NCBI RefSeq assembly: GCF_965201005.1
Contig: NZ_OZ241747.1
Span: 2,294,001 to 2,358,000, forward strand
Reading direction: 5' to 3'
DNA: 64,000 bases
Source of the DNA: Mucilaginibacter_A sp965201005
Lineage (GTDB): Bacteria; Bacteroidota; Bacteroidia; Sphingobacteriales; Sphingobacteriaceae
Made by a program: the position numbers and the translations under genes. Within the stretch, counting starts at the first letter, position 1. Each line of letters opens with the position of its first letter. Under the pieces are notes generated by a model that saw only the letters and a program-made list of their open reading frames with translations, was not told the origin of the DNA and did no database searches. Positions 51,178 through 59,073 of this stretch are shown here, piece after piece.

Positions 51178-51210
51178 AAAAAAATCCTGCATCGTTTGCA
51201 GGATTTTTTT
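51178..51210. terminator. bidirectional intrinsic terminator
   Basis: AAAAAAATCCTGC (51178-51190), loop of seven, GCAGGATTTTTTT (51198-51210), between waaA and the convergent S41 gene. A further dispersed core follows at 51233. Confidence 0.9.
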
Positions 51211-51232
51211 TGTTTGAAACGGTTGAAGCACG

Positions 51233-51246
51233 ATGCTTCTTTTACC
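51233..51246 (-). repeat. dispersed element after the S41 protease gene
   Basis: ATGCTTCTTTTACC followed by GGTATAATTTC. On the gene's strand it lies 13 bp after the S41 stop. Confidence 0.88.
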
Positions 51247-51259
51247 GGTATAATTTCGG

Positions 51260-52795
51260 TCAGTGTTTTCTTTTCACAATCATTTGGTTCAGTTCATTTC
51301 TGGAGAAATCCCTTGCTACATGGTTCAATTGCTCTTCGGATAAAGCCGTTCCGCTCCTGGAAGCATTCAGGGTTTTTACCTGTGGATTAGCAACCGAATA
51401 TGTCCCTTTTACGGTATAACTGATCGCTTTGGCCAGCAATGCTTCGTTTACATCACCAAAATCATGGGTAACATCATCTGCAGCCTGCACGCCCGGATAA
51501 GTTGCAGAACCCGGCGTCATCCCGGCATAATAACCACCCTGACCGGCGGAATTTTTACTTTCAAATTCCGGTGTGTAATATTGATAAGCCCCGATCGGGA
51601 TGGCAAAAAAACCAACCGGTTTGCCATAAGTTGTGGTTCCGATCAATTGCACGTTCATTTCAGGGATTAAATTGTTGATGGTCAGTTCGCTGGCGGAAGC
51701 GGTAGAACCCGTTACAATAAAAAATACGCGACCAATGTTTAAAGTACCTTGCTTTGAAAACAATGCCTTGTTATTGCCTGGTTTAAAATCACCTGGTTTT
51801 ATCAGATATTTTTTTTCCAATAGCGGATATTTGTCATTCTGCAATTTATCATTATAATATTCAGTGTACATCAACGTATTGGTTTTTGCAGTAGGCACAA
51901 TCAGGTTTGATAAATATTCTGCCGTTTCTACGGCACCACCACCATTGTAACGCAAATCAACCACTAAATCTGTAATTCCTGCGGCTGTAAAACTGGCAAA
52001 AGCGGGGTCTAAATAACCTTTTGCGTTTTTAGTCAAATCTGTAAAACTGTTAAATACCAGATAACCCATTTTTTTTCCATTTCCCAAATCAAGCACTTTG
52101 CTGCTCAAAACGGGGTTTACGGTATAACTGCCTGTGGCCATGGTTACATCAAAAGTGGTATTGTCAGGTTTTTTAAGGGTCATATTTATAGTTGTAGAAT
52201 TAAAAAAAGCATCAACCACAAAATCGTAATTAGGTGAAGGATTGGCATTTGCATCGTAATCCAAAGCAGTTCTTCCGTTGATTTTAACAACCTGATAACC
52301 TCTGACCAATGCTGCTTTATCGGCAGGAGAACCCGGATATACATATTTTACCCTTAAATCTGAAACGGCTATCCAAACCGGTGTAAAACCATAATCACCT
52401 TTTGTCCCGCCCAAAGCGGTTGCCGTTTGGCCCTGATCGATAAAAGAATATTTAGCTTCGCCCGCATGGGCTGCATCATATTCGTAAGGCTTGCCGGTTG
52501 CGGGGTTTTTGCTGTATTGAGATAGCGCATCTACTTCACTTTGCAAAGCTTCCAAATCTGTTTTGCCTGTAAAACTCCGCGGATTTACGGTGCTGTACCC
52601 CGGCAAAGCATCGTACCACAAATTGTCTTCCCGGGTAAATAAATAAACCGAATCTTTTAGTTTATCCAAAGCTGTGCCCGTGTTTGGGATAGCATCCGGA
52701 TTGCTGGCTGTGGGCAGCGGCTGGTTTTTTTTACAGGCCGAAAAATATATGACCGAAAACAACAAAGCAGTTAAGTAAAAATTATACTTCTTCAT
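51260..52795 (-). CDS. S41 family peptidase, lipoprotein
   Basis: 511 residues. Lipoprotein signal ending SVIYFSAC (Cys21). A PDZ-like region near residue 135-210 (VKYVYPGSPADKAALVRGYQVVKINGRTALDYD), then the S41 core: MGYLVFNSF, DLVVDLRYNGGGAVETAEYLSNL and VTGSTASASELTINNLIPEM with the catalytic Ser. A periplasmic or surface C-terminal-processing-type protease. Confidence 0.9.
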   Translation of the reverse strand: MKKYNFYLTALLFSVIYFSACKKNQPLPTASNPDAIPNTGTALDKLKDSVYLFTREDNLWYDALPGYSTVNPRSFTGKTDLEALQSEVDALSQYSKNPATGKPYEYDAAHAGEAKYSFIDQGQTATALGGTKGDYGFTPVWIAVSDLRVKYVYPGSPADKAALVRGYQVVKINGRTALDYDANANPSPNYDFVVDAFFNSTTINMTLKKPDNTTFDVTMATGSYTVNPVLSSKVLDLGNGKKMGYLVFNSFTDLTKNAKGYLDPAFASFTAAGITDLVVDLRYNGGGAVETAEYLSNLIVPTAKTNTLMYTEYYNDKLQNDKYPLLEKKYLIKPGDFKPGNNKALFSKQGTLNIGRVFFIVTGSTASASELTINNLIPEMNVQLIGTTTYGKPVGFFAIPIGAYQYYTPEFESKNSAGQGGYYAGMTPGSATYPGVQAADDVTHDFGDVNEALLAKAISYTVKGTYSVANPQVKTLNASRSGTALSEEQLNHVARDFSRNELNQMIVKRKH

Positions 52796-52856
52796 ATTTT
52801 ATTTTTTTACAATATACAAGTAATCAATAATTTGTAGAAACGGTTTTAGCCGGATT

Positions 52857-53481
52857 TTATTCTTTTTCAACAAAATCAAAAACCGTTGCATAATCAATCC
52901 CCGCGGCCTGCGCGCAAAGTTCATCTGCCTGATTGTTGCCGATCATCACCAAATCCCGACGCTGCAATTGATGTTCTGCCAGGATCAGGTGCAGCGCGTC
53001 CGGTTCCGGTTTTGGTTTGATTTCGGCAGCGAAATAACAAATCAGGTATTTTTCCAAACCGTTCCATTCCGTTTGCCGGATTTTGTTGAGCTGCTGTTTC
53101 CGGATCGCCGTTAGTTAAAATAAACAACTGTTTCCGGTCGATCACAATTTGCTGCAGCAGTTCCAATATTTGTTTGTACAACAATAGTTTAAGCGGAAGC
53201 CGGGCAGTTTTCAGCAAACGTTCAAAATTTTCCTGATACTTTCCATCCAGATTAAATGCTGTTTTTATCGAGGTAAAAACAGCATCCTCACCTTGCGTTT
53301 GATAGGTTTGCAGCATCAAAGCCAGCGTTTCTTTGCTGTTTAATTGTTCGGTATGTTCCAAAAAAGCGGCAAACAGATAATACACCTGCAAATAATAATC
53401 CTGCCTGGGGAAAAGCACATCATCCAGCTCAAAAACGAAAGCTTTTTTCTGCGGATCCAAGTCGGCATAACGAAAAATCAT
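52857..53481 (-). pseudogene. HAD family hydrolase, frameshifted
   Basis: The first ~131 codons from 53481 read a HAD-like protein: FVFELDDVLFPRQDYY (motif I-like DxD), ending ILTNGDPE. After that, the frame changes: the downstream part (QQLNKIRQTEWNGLEKYLICYFAAEIKPKPEPDALHLIL, then VMIGNNQADELCAQAAGI) is in another frame to the stop at 52857. Removing one A from the AAA at 53097-53099 (TTT on the plus strand) joins both into a normal ~207-residue enzyme. It overlaps the upstream gene by four bases. Either a recent inactivating change or a sequencing error in a short homopolymer. Two facing sister cores (53256, 53272) lie in the intact part. Confidence 0.8.
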
Positions 53482-54254
53482 TGTACAAATAGCGGTTTTA
53501 GGTTGAACAATTCTTTCTGCTGGAATTGGATTTCAAACAAACCGTTCAGCTGCAATTGTGATCCAAGTTCAGCAATTTTTTCTTCGGATATAGAATCCAA
53601 ATTCCAAATATATCCCAATTTTCCATCGATAAAAGAAGCATACATTTTTTGGTTTGAAACATTAAACTTTCGCAGGAAAAGCAATTCATCCGCAGCAAAT
53701 AATTTGGCTGCTTTGATAAAAGTAATCACCGGTTTTCCATCTAAGTTATTCTTTTTAAATTGATCGTTGATGATCCAAACCAAATCCAAATTTTGCAAAT
53801 TGGCAACCGCGATATTTTCCGTTGGATAACCTAATTGCAAACAAGCCTTGGAAAACTCAGCGAAGGAAGAAGTGATCTGGAACGATACTGTTTTTATGCC
53901 ATTAAAATTGAGGTTTTCAAAAAGTTCTTTTGGATCAAACAATAATTTTCGGGTGATCAAATCCGGCAAATGAAGCTTAATATTGAATTCAGAAAATAAT
54001 TCCACCGCTTCGGCCAGCAATTCCTGTTCTGCAAAACTCATCGCAAAAACAGCATCAATTTGCTGATCCAGACAAATATTTAACAACTGATGAATGTAAT
54101 CCGCATCGGAAACTTTCGGCAACAACACTTGCTGCGATGCCAAAATTTGTGCGATAAAAGAAGCATCGCCATAAATAAACTCCAATTGCGGAAACCATTT
54201 TTGCAGAAAATAAACGCCCGGATTTTGTCCGCAGGTAATTAACACTTTCGTCAT
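53478..54254 (-). CDS. ATP-grasp-like protein, unrecognised
   Basis: 258 residues. It begins KVLITCGQNPGVYFLQKWFPQLEFIYGDASF, like the pre-ATP-grasp domain of carbamoyl phosphate synthase/PylC-type enzymes, and continues with LPDLITRKLLFDPKELFENLNFNGIKTVSF. A normal ATP-grasp core would be longer, so this may be a reduced form or only distantly related. Overlaps both neighbours by four bases (ATGA). Four dispersed cores lie in 777 bp (53628, 53885, 54042, 54153), the highest density in any gene here. Confidence 0.55.
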   Translation of the reverse strand: MTKVLITCGQNPGVYFLQKWFPQLEFIYGDASFIAQILASQQVLLPKVSDADYIHQLLNICLDQQIDAVFAMSFAEQELLAEAVELFSEFNIKLHLPDLITRKLLFDPKELFENLNFNGIKTVSFQITSSFAEFSKACLQLGYPTENIAVANLQNLDLVWIINDQFKKNNLDGKPVITFIKAAKLFAADELLFLRKFNVSNQKMYASFIDGKLGYIWNLDSISEEKIAELGSQLQLNGLFEIQFQQKELFNLKPLFVQ

Positions 54255-54904
54255 GCTTCGATCAGGCCGTCTTTCATCAGCACTTTGCGGTCGCTCATTT
54301 CGGCCAGTTCTTCGTTGTGCGTTACGATGATAAAAGTTTGGTTAAACTGATCGCGCAGCGAAAAAAACAACTGGTGCAGTTCCATTGCGTTTTTAGAATC
54401 CAAATTCCCCGAAGGTTCATCAGCCAAAATTAAAGCCGGACTGTTAATTAAAGCACGCGCTACGGCCACACGCTGCGCCTCGCCGCCAGAAAGCTGACTG
54501 GGTTTATGCGTTTTCCGATGACCGAGATTGAGCATTTCCAATAATTCCGAAGCACGCGTTTCCGCTTCCGGTTTTGTTTTTCCGGCGATGTAAGCCGGGA
54601 TACAAACATTTTCTATCGCATTAAATTCGGCCAGCAAATGATGAAACTGGAAGATAAAACCAATTTTTTTATTGCGGAACGCGCTTAATTGTTTGGCGTT
54701 CATCACGCTTGTATCTTCATCGTTGAGCAAAACGCGGCCAGAATCCGGCTTGTCCAGCGTACCGATTATATTTAACAACGAACTTTTGCCAGCACCGGAA
54801 GCACCGACAATACTTACAATTTCCCCGGTTTTAACATCCAGGTCAACGCCTTTTAAAATGGCCAATGTACCGTAGGATTTTTTGATGGAACGCGCTTTCA
54901 GCAT
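54251..54904 (-). CDS. ABC ATPase, LolD/MacB-like
   Basis: 217 residues. Walker A GASGAGKSSL (~34-43), signature LSGGEAQRVAVARAL (~138), Walker B LILADEPSGNLDS (~158), His-loop VTHNEELAE. The LolD class extracts lipoproteins or drives MacB-like export. Its permease is not here. The stop overlaps the ATP-grasp-like start by four bases, so translation is coupled. Confidence 0.9.
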   Translation of the reverse strand: MLKARSIKKSYGTLAILKGVDLDVKTGEIVSIVGASGAGKSSLLNIIGTLDKPDSGRVLLNDEDTSVMNAKQLSAFRNKKIGFIFQFHHLLAEFNAIENVCIPAYIAGKTKPEAETRASELLEMLNLGHRKTHKPSQLSGGEAQRVAVARALINSPALILADEPSGNLDSKNAMELHQLFFSLRDQFNQTFIIVTHNEELAEMSDRKVLMKDGLIEA

Positions 54905-54992
54905 CCTGCAAAAATAGTGATATGGTTTTTAGGGTGCAATGCGGGAAAAATTGGTTTTTAATAAAGAATATGTTTAAAGGTTAAAGCAATGC

Positions 54993-55331
54993 TTAAATAA
55001 CTTTTCGGTGTTGCTTTCCCCAAGTAATCATTTCCCCTAATAGCGGCCACAAAGTTCTACAATAGTCGGTCAATTCGTAATCAATGGTTATCGGCGTGCC
55101 ATTACCAACTGTTCTGGACACCAGTTTATTCATCTCCATTTCTTTCAATTCTTTGGACAGCATCCGGAAAGTGATGTTTGGTATGCTTTTGGCAATTTCG
55201 CGGTAACGCCTGTTTCCGTTTCTTAAAGAAATGATAATGAGCATTTTCCATTTTCCACTAATGACGTACATGGTATCGTGAATGTATTTCATATCTGGGC
55301 AGGCATTGTCGTAATCGCATGCTGTTTTCAT
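54993..55331 (-). CDS. HxlR family transcription regulator
   Basis: 112 residues, winged helix. CPDMKYIHDTMYVISGKWKMLIIISLRNGNRRYREIAKSIPNITFRMLSKELKEMEMNKLV is the HxlR pattern, with Cys5 and Cys11 early, as in redox- or aldehyde-sensing members. It is divergent from an SDR gene 91 bp away and probably controls it. Confidence 0.92.
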   Translation of the reverse strand: MKTACDYDNACPDMKYIHDTMYVISGKWKMLIIISLRNGNRRYREIAKSIPNITFRMLSKELKEMEMNKLVSRTVGNGTPITIDYELTDYCRTLWPLLGEMITWGKQHRKVI

Positions 55332-55422
55332 TTACAATCTATTTTGGTACTGCTATACTTTGGTATACTGCACACAAATATATAGCATCTTGTAGATACC
55401 TTTGGCATCAAAGAAAATATAA

Positions 55423-56175
55423 ATGAAAAAGTTAGAAAACAAAGTAGCTGTTATCACAGGTGGCAACAGCGGTATTGGATTAGCAACAGCCATATTATTT
55501 GCAGAACAAGGTGCCGAAGTAGCGATCACAGGGCGTAACCAATCCTCTTTAAAAAGTGCGGCCGAAACCATTGGCGAGGGAGCAATCAGCATCATTAGTG
55601 ATGTATCAGATTTAAACAGTATTAAAAATGCTTATCAGGAAGTAAGTGCAAAACTTGGCCAAATTGATGTGCTGGTAGTAAATGCAGGGGTAGATACTGC
55701 AGCGCCATTGGCTGATTTTACCGAAGAACTGTTTGACCAGGTGAGTAATATTAATTTTAAAGGGGCATTTTTTTCTGTTCAATTGGCCTTGCCTTATTTA
55801 AATGACGGTGCTTCCGTTATTTTCACTTCCAGTGCCACTAATGAAAAAAGTTTTAGTACTTATAGTGCTTACGCTGCTACAAAAGCTGCGGTACGGTCTT
55901 TGGCCAGAAGCTTTTCTACTGAATTGCTGGACAGGAACATCCGGGTAAATGTTTTATCGCCCGGTGCCATTGATACGCCACTTTATGAAAGGTCTGGTGC
56001 TTCAAAAGAGCAAGTTGCCGGTATAAAAGATTACATGGCTGCCAACATGATCCCTATGAAACGTTTAGGTACTTCAGAAGAAATTGCGGAAGGCTTCCTG
56101 TATTTGGCATCCGATGCCTCTAAATATATGGTAGGTGCTGAACTGGTGTTGGATGGCGGTGTAAAAACACTTTAA
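55423..56175 (+). CDS. SDR family oxidoreductase
   Basis: 250 residues: TGGNSGIG (12-19), NAG (~88), the YAATK catalytic segment (~152), and YMVGAELVLDGGV at the end. Likely NAD(P)-dependent; substrate unknown. Paired divergently with HxlR, a common arrangement in which the oxidoreductase is the regulated target. Confidence 0.92.
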   Translation: MKKLENKVAVITGGNSGIGLATAILFAEQGAEVAITGRNQSSLKSAAETIGEGAISIISDVSDLNSIKNAYQEVSAKLGQIDVLVVNAGVDTAAPLADFTEELFDQVSNINFKGAFFSVQLALPYLNDGASVIFTSSATNEKSFSTYSAYAATKAAVRSLARSFSTELLDRNIRVNVLSPGAIDTPLYERSGASKEQVAGIKDYMAANMIPMKRLGTSEEIAEGFLYLASDASKYMVGAELVLDGGVKTL

Positions 56176-56188
56176 TATTTTGACTTGT

Positions 56189-56227
56189 AAACTGGCTGGG
56201 CTTTCACAAGTTCGGCCAGTTTTTTTG
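56189..56227 (+). terminator. intrinsic terminator after the SDR gene
   Basis: AAACTGGC (56189-56196) pairs with GCCAGTTT (56215-56222) around an 18-base loop, followed by T residues. Confidence 0.75.
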
Positions 56228-56266
56228 AAAATTCATACTTTTCTTAGAAAAACTCAAGGGTTTCAG

Positions 56267-56360
56267 GTGCTTCTTTTAACACTAAAAAATTGGTGTTATC
56301 CTTTTTTGTTTAAATAAAAACGAAAGAAGCTTAATGATTTTTATGGCATAAAAGAAGCAT
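56267..56360. repeat. tail-to-tail pair of dispersed elements, 94 bp
   Basis: A degenerate minus copy (56267-56280, GTGCTTCTTTTAAC) and an exact plus copy (56347-56360) face outward. Same length class as 36882 and 51024. Lies upstream of sucC. Confidence 0.75.
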
Positions 56361-56470
56361 TACAAACAAAATTAAAAATACTAAACAGCCTAAAAGCAAG
56401 TGTCGCACTAATCAATTTCGAATTTTTAATTCTAACCCTAAATTGTAGCTTTACCCAAAATCTCAACAAA

Positions 56471-57664
56471 ATGAACATTCACGAATATCAGGGCAAAGCC
56501 ATCCTCAAAAGCTACGGCGTTAGGGTTCAGGAAGGCATTCTTGCCGAGAACGTTGAACAGGCGGTGGAAGCAGCCAAAAAATTAAAGGAAGAATATGGTT
56601 CTGACTGGGTGGTGGTGAAAGCCCAAATCCATGCAGGCGGACGCGGTAAAGGCGGCGGTGTTAAAGTGGCCAAAAACCTGGACGATGTACGCGAAAAAAC
56701 CAATGCCATTTTGGGGATGCAGCTAATTACGCCGCAAACCGGCCCAGAAGGCAAGAAAGTGAACAAGGTTTTGATTGCGCAGGATGTTTATTATCCCGGC
56801 CAAACGGAAACGAAAGAATTTTATGTTTCTGTGTTGATGGACCGCGCAAAAGGCCGCAACGTGATTATGTATTCTACCGAAGGCGGGATGGACATCGAAG
56901 AAGTGGCACATTCCACGCCGGAACTGATCCACAAGGAAGAAATCGACCCAAAAGTTGGTCTGCAAGGTTTCCAGGCACGTAAAATTGCTTTCAATTTAGG
57001 TTTGTCTGGCGATGCTTTTAAAGATATGGTGAAATTTATCACTGCGTTATACAAAGCTTATGAAGCCACGGATTCTTCCCAGTTTGAGATCAACCCGGTT
57101 TTAAAAACTTCCGACAATAAAATCCTGGCGGTTGATGCCAAGGTGAACATTGATGACAACGCCTTGTACCGTCATCCTGATTTTGCCGCAATGCGCGATA
57201 CTGCTGAGGAAGATCCGATGGAAGTGGAAGCCAGCGAATCGAACTTAAACTATGTAAAACTCGATGGAAACGTCGGTTGCATGGTTAACGGTGCTGGTTT
57301 GGCAATGGCTACGATGGACATTATTAAAATTGCCGGCGGCGAGCCTGCCAACTTTTTAGACGTTGGCGGAACAGCAAATGCACAAACGGTAAAAGCGGCT
57401 TTTGGCATCATCCTGAAAGACCCAAATGTGAAAGCAATTTTGATCAATATTTTTGGTGGAATTGTGCGCTGCGACCGCGTGGCGCAAGGCGTTATTGATG
57501 CTTACAAAGAAATGGGCGATATCCCGGTTCCGATCATTGTGCGTTTGCAGGGCACAAATGCCGTGGAAGCCAAGAAACTGATCGATGAGTCCGGGTTAAA
57601 AGTTTTTTCCGCTATTTTACTGAAGGAAGCTGCGGATTTGGTTAAAGAAGTTTTGGCGGCATAA
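56471..57664 (+). CDS. sucC: succinate--CoA ligase (ADP-forming) beta subunit
   Basis: 397 residues. N-terminal MNIHEYQGKAILKSYGV, ATP-grasp region with AQIHAGGRGKGGGVKVA, FEINPVL, DAKVNIDDNALYRHPDF, and the C-terminal INIFGGIVRCDRVAQGV that contacts the alpha subunit. TCA-cycle enzyme. The alpha gene sucD is not adjacent, which is usual in Bacteroidota. Confidence 0.95.
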   Translation: MNIHEYQGKAILKSYGVRVQEGILAENVEQAVEAAKKLKEEYGSDWVVVKAQIHAGGRGKGGGVKVAKNLDDVREKTNAILGMQLITPQTGPEGKKVNKVLIAQDVYYPGQTETKEFYVSVLMDRAKGRNVIMYSTEGGMDIEEVAHSTPELIHKEEIDPKVGLQGFQARKIAFNLGLSGDAFKDMVKFITALYKAYEATDSSQFEINPVLKTSDNKILAVDAKVNIDDNALYRHPDFAAMRDTAEEDPMEVEASESNLNYVKLDGNVGCMVNGAGLAMATMDIIKIAGGEPANFLDVGGTANAQTVKAAFGIILKDPNVKAILINIFGGIVRCDRVAQGVIDAYKEMGDIPVPIIVRLQGTNAVEAKKLIDESGLKVFSAILLKEAADLVKEVLAA

Positions 57665-57691
57665 GAAGCTTCAACTTAAAACATATATGCA

Positions 57692-57719
57692 GGCTGTCTT
57701 GAAAGAGACGGCCTTTTTT
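57692..57719 (+). terminator. intrinsic terminator after sucC
   Basis: GGCTGTCTT pairs with GAGACGGCC (57692-57700 with 57705-57713) around four bases, then six T. Just downstream is a sister core at 57724. Confidence 0.85.
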
Positions 57720-57796
57720 GTGGATGCTGTTTTTATCAGATAAAAATTGGTGTTGAAAGGCAAAGGGTTTAAGGTGAAAAGTAATAGTTAGAAAGG

Positions 57797-57845
57797 TTGC
57801 GAACTTTGGCTCCCTCTCTTTTGGAGAGGGCTGGGGTGAGGCAAA
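57797..57845. repeat. relative of the 310-426 inverted repeat
   Basis: The stretch GGTTGCGAACTTTGGCTCCC followed by the hairpin CCCTCTC (57812-57818)/GAGAGGG (57824-57830) and GGGGTGAGG matches the right arm region 382-426 with several differences. One arm only; dispersed repeat family. Confidence 0.65.
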
Positions 57846-57908
57846 CTGCTGCATAAAAGAAGCATCTATCCACCGCAAACCTTTTTCTTTTAAAATTATT
57901 ACAACATT

Positions 57909-58529
57909 ATGCTGTTAAAAATCTATCCTGAAAATCCAAACCCAAAAGCGATAGCACAAGTTGCTGAAGTGCTGCGCAAAGGTGGTCTGGTTATTTATCC
58001 AACCGATACGGTTTACGGTTTGGGCTGCGATATCACCAACCACAAAGCCATCGAAGCCGTTTGCCAGCTGCGGAAAATGAACTGCAACAAGGCCAATTTA
58101 TCGTTTATCTGCTACGATCTCAGCCACATTTCGGATTACATCAAACCCATTGACAATACTGTTTTTAGGGTGCTAAAAAAAGCATTGCCCGGTCCGTTCA
58201 CTTTTATTTTTAACGCAAGCGGTTTGGTGCCTAAGCTGATCAGTTCCAACAAAAAAACGGTTGGCATCCGTATCCCGGATAATAATATCCCGCGGGAAAT
58301 TGTGAAAGCACTGGGCAACCCGATCCTCACCACTTCCATTAAAGATGACGATGACATCCTGGAATATTCTACCGATCCGGAACTGATTTATGAAAAATAC
58401 CAGGATTTGGTTGACATTGTCATCGATGGCGGCTACGGCGACAACATTGCTTCTACCGTTGTAGATTGCACTTCCGGCGGCTTTGAGACCGTCCGCGAAG
58501 GCAAAGGCGACCTGCAGGAATTTTTATAA
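57909..58529 (+). CDS. threonylcarbamoyl-AMP synthase family (YciO-like)
   Basis: 206 residues of the Sua5/YciO/YrdC family: PTDTVYGLGCDITNHKAIEAVCQLRKMNCNKANLSFICYDL, then LPGPFTFIFNASGLVPKLISSNKKTVGIRIPDN. The NKANLSF segment is nearer to YciO than to TsaC. TsaC makes threonylcarbamoyl-AMP for tRNA t6A; YciO's role is less certain. Sister cores occur inside (58156) and overlapping the TAA stop (58529). Confidence 0.85.
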   Translation: MLLKIYPENPNPKAIAQVAEVLRKGGLVIYPTDTVYGLGCDITNHKAIEAVCQLRKMNCNKANLSFICYDLSHISDYIKPIDNTVFRVLKKALPGPFTFIFNASGLVPKLISSNKKTVGIRIPDNNIPREIVKALGNPILTTSIKDDDDILEYSTDPELIYEKYQDLVDIVIDGGYGDNIASTVVDCTSGGFETVREGKGDLQEFL

Positions 58530-58542
58530 TGCTGTTTTTAGC
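58529..58542 (-). repeat. dispersed element overlapping a stop codon
   Basis: ATGCTGTTTTTAGC followed by ACGGTTTTTT. The stop TAA supplies its first base. Confidence 0.85.
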
Positions 58543-58582
58543 ACGGTTTTTTCTATATGGAGATTTTACTATTTGCTGATTT

Positions 58583-58858
58583 ATGAAAATTGCCTTCTCC
58601 ATCCTGAAAATAGCTGTAATTTGTTTCCTGATTTATAAATGTCTGTTCAATTCTTTCCTGTTTTTAATTGCCGGAATGTGGATCATACCTTTTTTACTGC
58701 TCATTTTGTTTGTTTATCTATGCAAAAGTTTTTTAGCTGAGGCCGGTTTGATTGCACGTCATTTTAAAAGTTTTCCACAATTAAATTTGAAAGACAAGCT
58801 GCCAAAATTAAATTTCAAAAATAAATTTGCTAAACATTTTACTTCCGAAACTATCTGA
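58583..58858 (+). CDS. small membrane protein, unknown
   Basis: 91 residues with two close hydrophobic segments (~5-22, ~25-48) and a basic C-terminus with Leu/Lys/Asn repeats (LNLKDKLPKLNFKNKF). Unrecognised. Codon use is plausible but it could be spurious. Confidence 0.5.
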   Translation: MKIAFSILKIAVICFLIYKCLFNSFLFLIAGMWIIPFLLLILFVYLCKSFLAEAGLIARHFKSFPQLNLKDKLPKLNFKNKFAKHFTSETI

Positions 58859-58893
58859 AACTCAACTTTACTTAGGCCCGGATTTTAATTTTG

Positions 58894-58948
58894 ATACTGT
58901 TTTTATTCCCTGTTTTTCAGCCTGAAAAATACCTGATAAAAACAGCAT
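58894..58948. repeat. facing pair of sister cores forming a nested palindrome
   Basis: Minus copy (58894-58907) and plus copy (58935-58948) enclose TTTTTCAG/CTGAAAAA, which are perfect complements. The whole 55 bp can fold into one long hairpin. It lies between two plus-strand genes. Confidence 0.85.
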
Positions 58949-59073
58949 TGTCGTAATTTTAACTTTCGTAACGTTCCGCATTCGCCAAAAACCGAAAAAA
59001 ATCTTAATTTTGAATCCCGTACACAAGGATTTGTTTTGATACTCCATCAGCAGCAAATCCCTCAAAATTAAGC

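Noticed and set aside
54961..54992. ATGCTTAAATAA near 54988 as another dispersed core
   Set aside because: Only ATGCTT matches; the rest of the core is absent.
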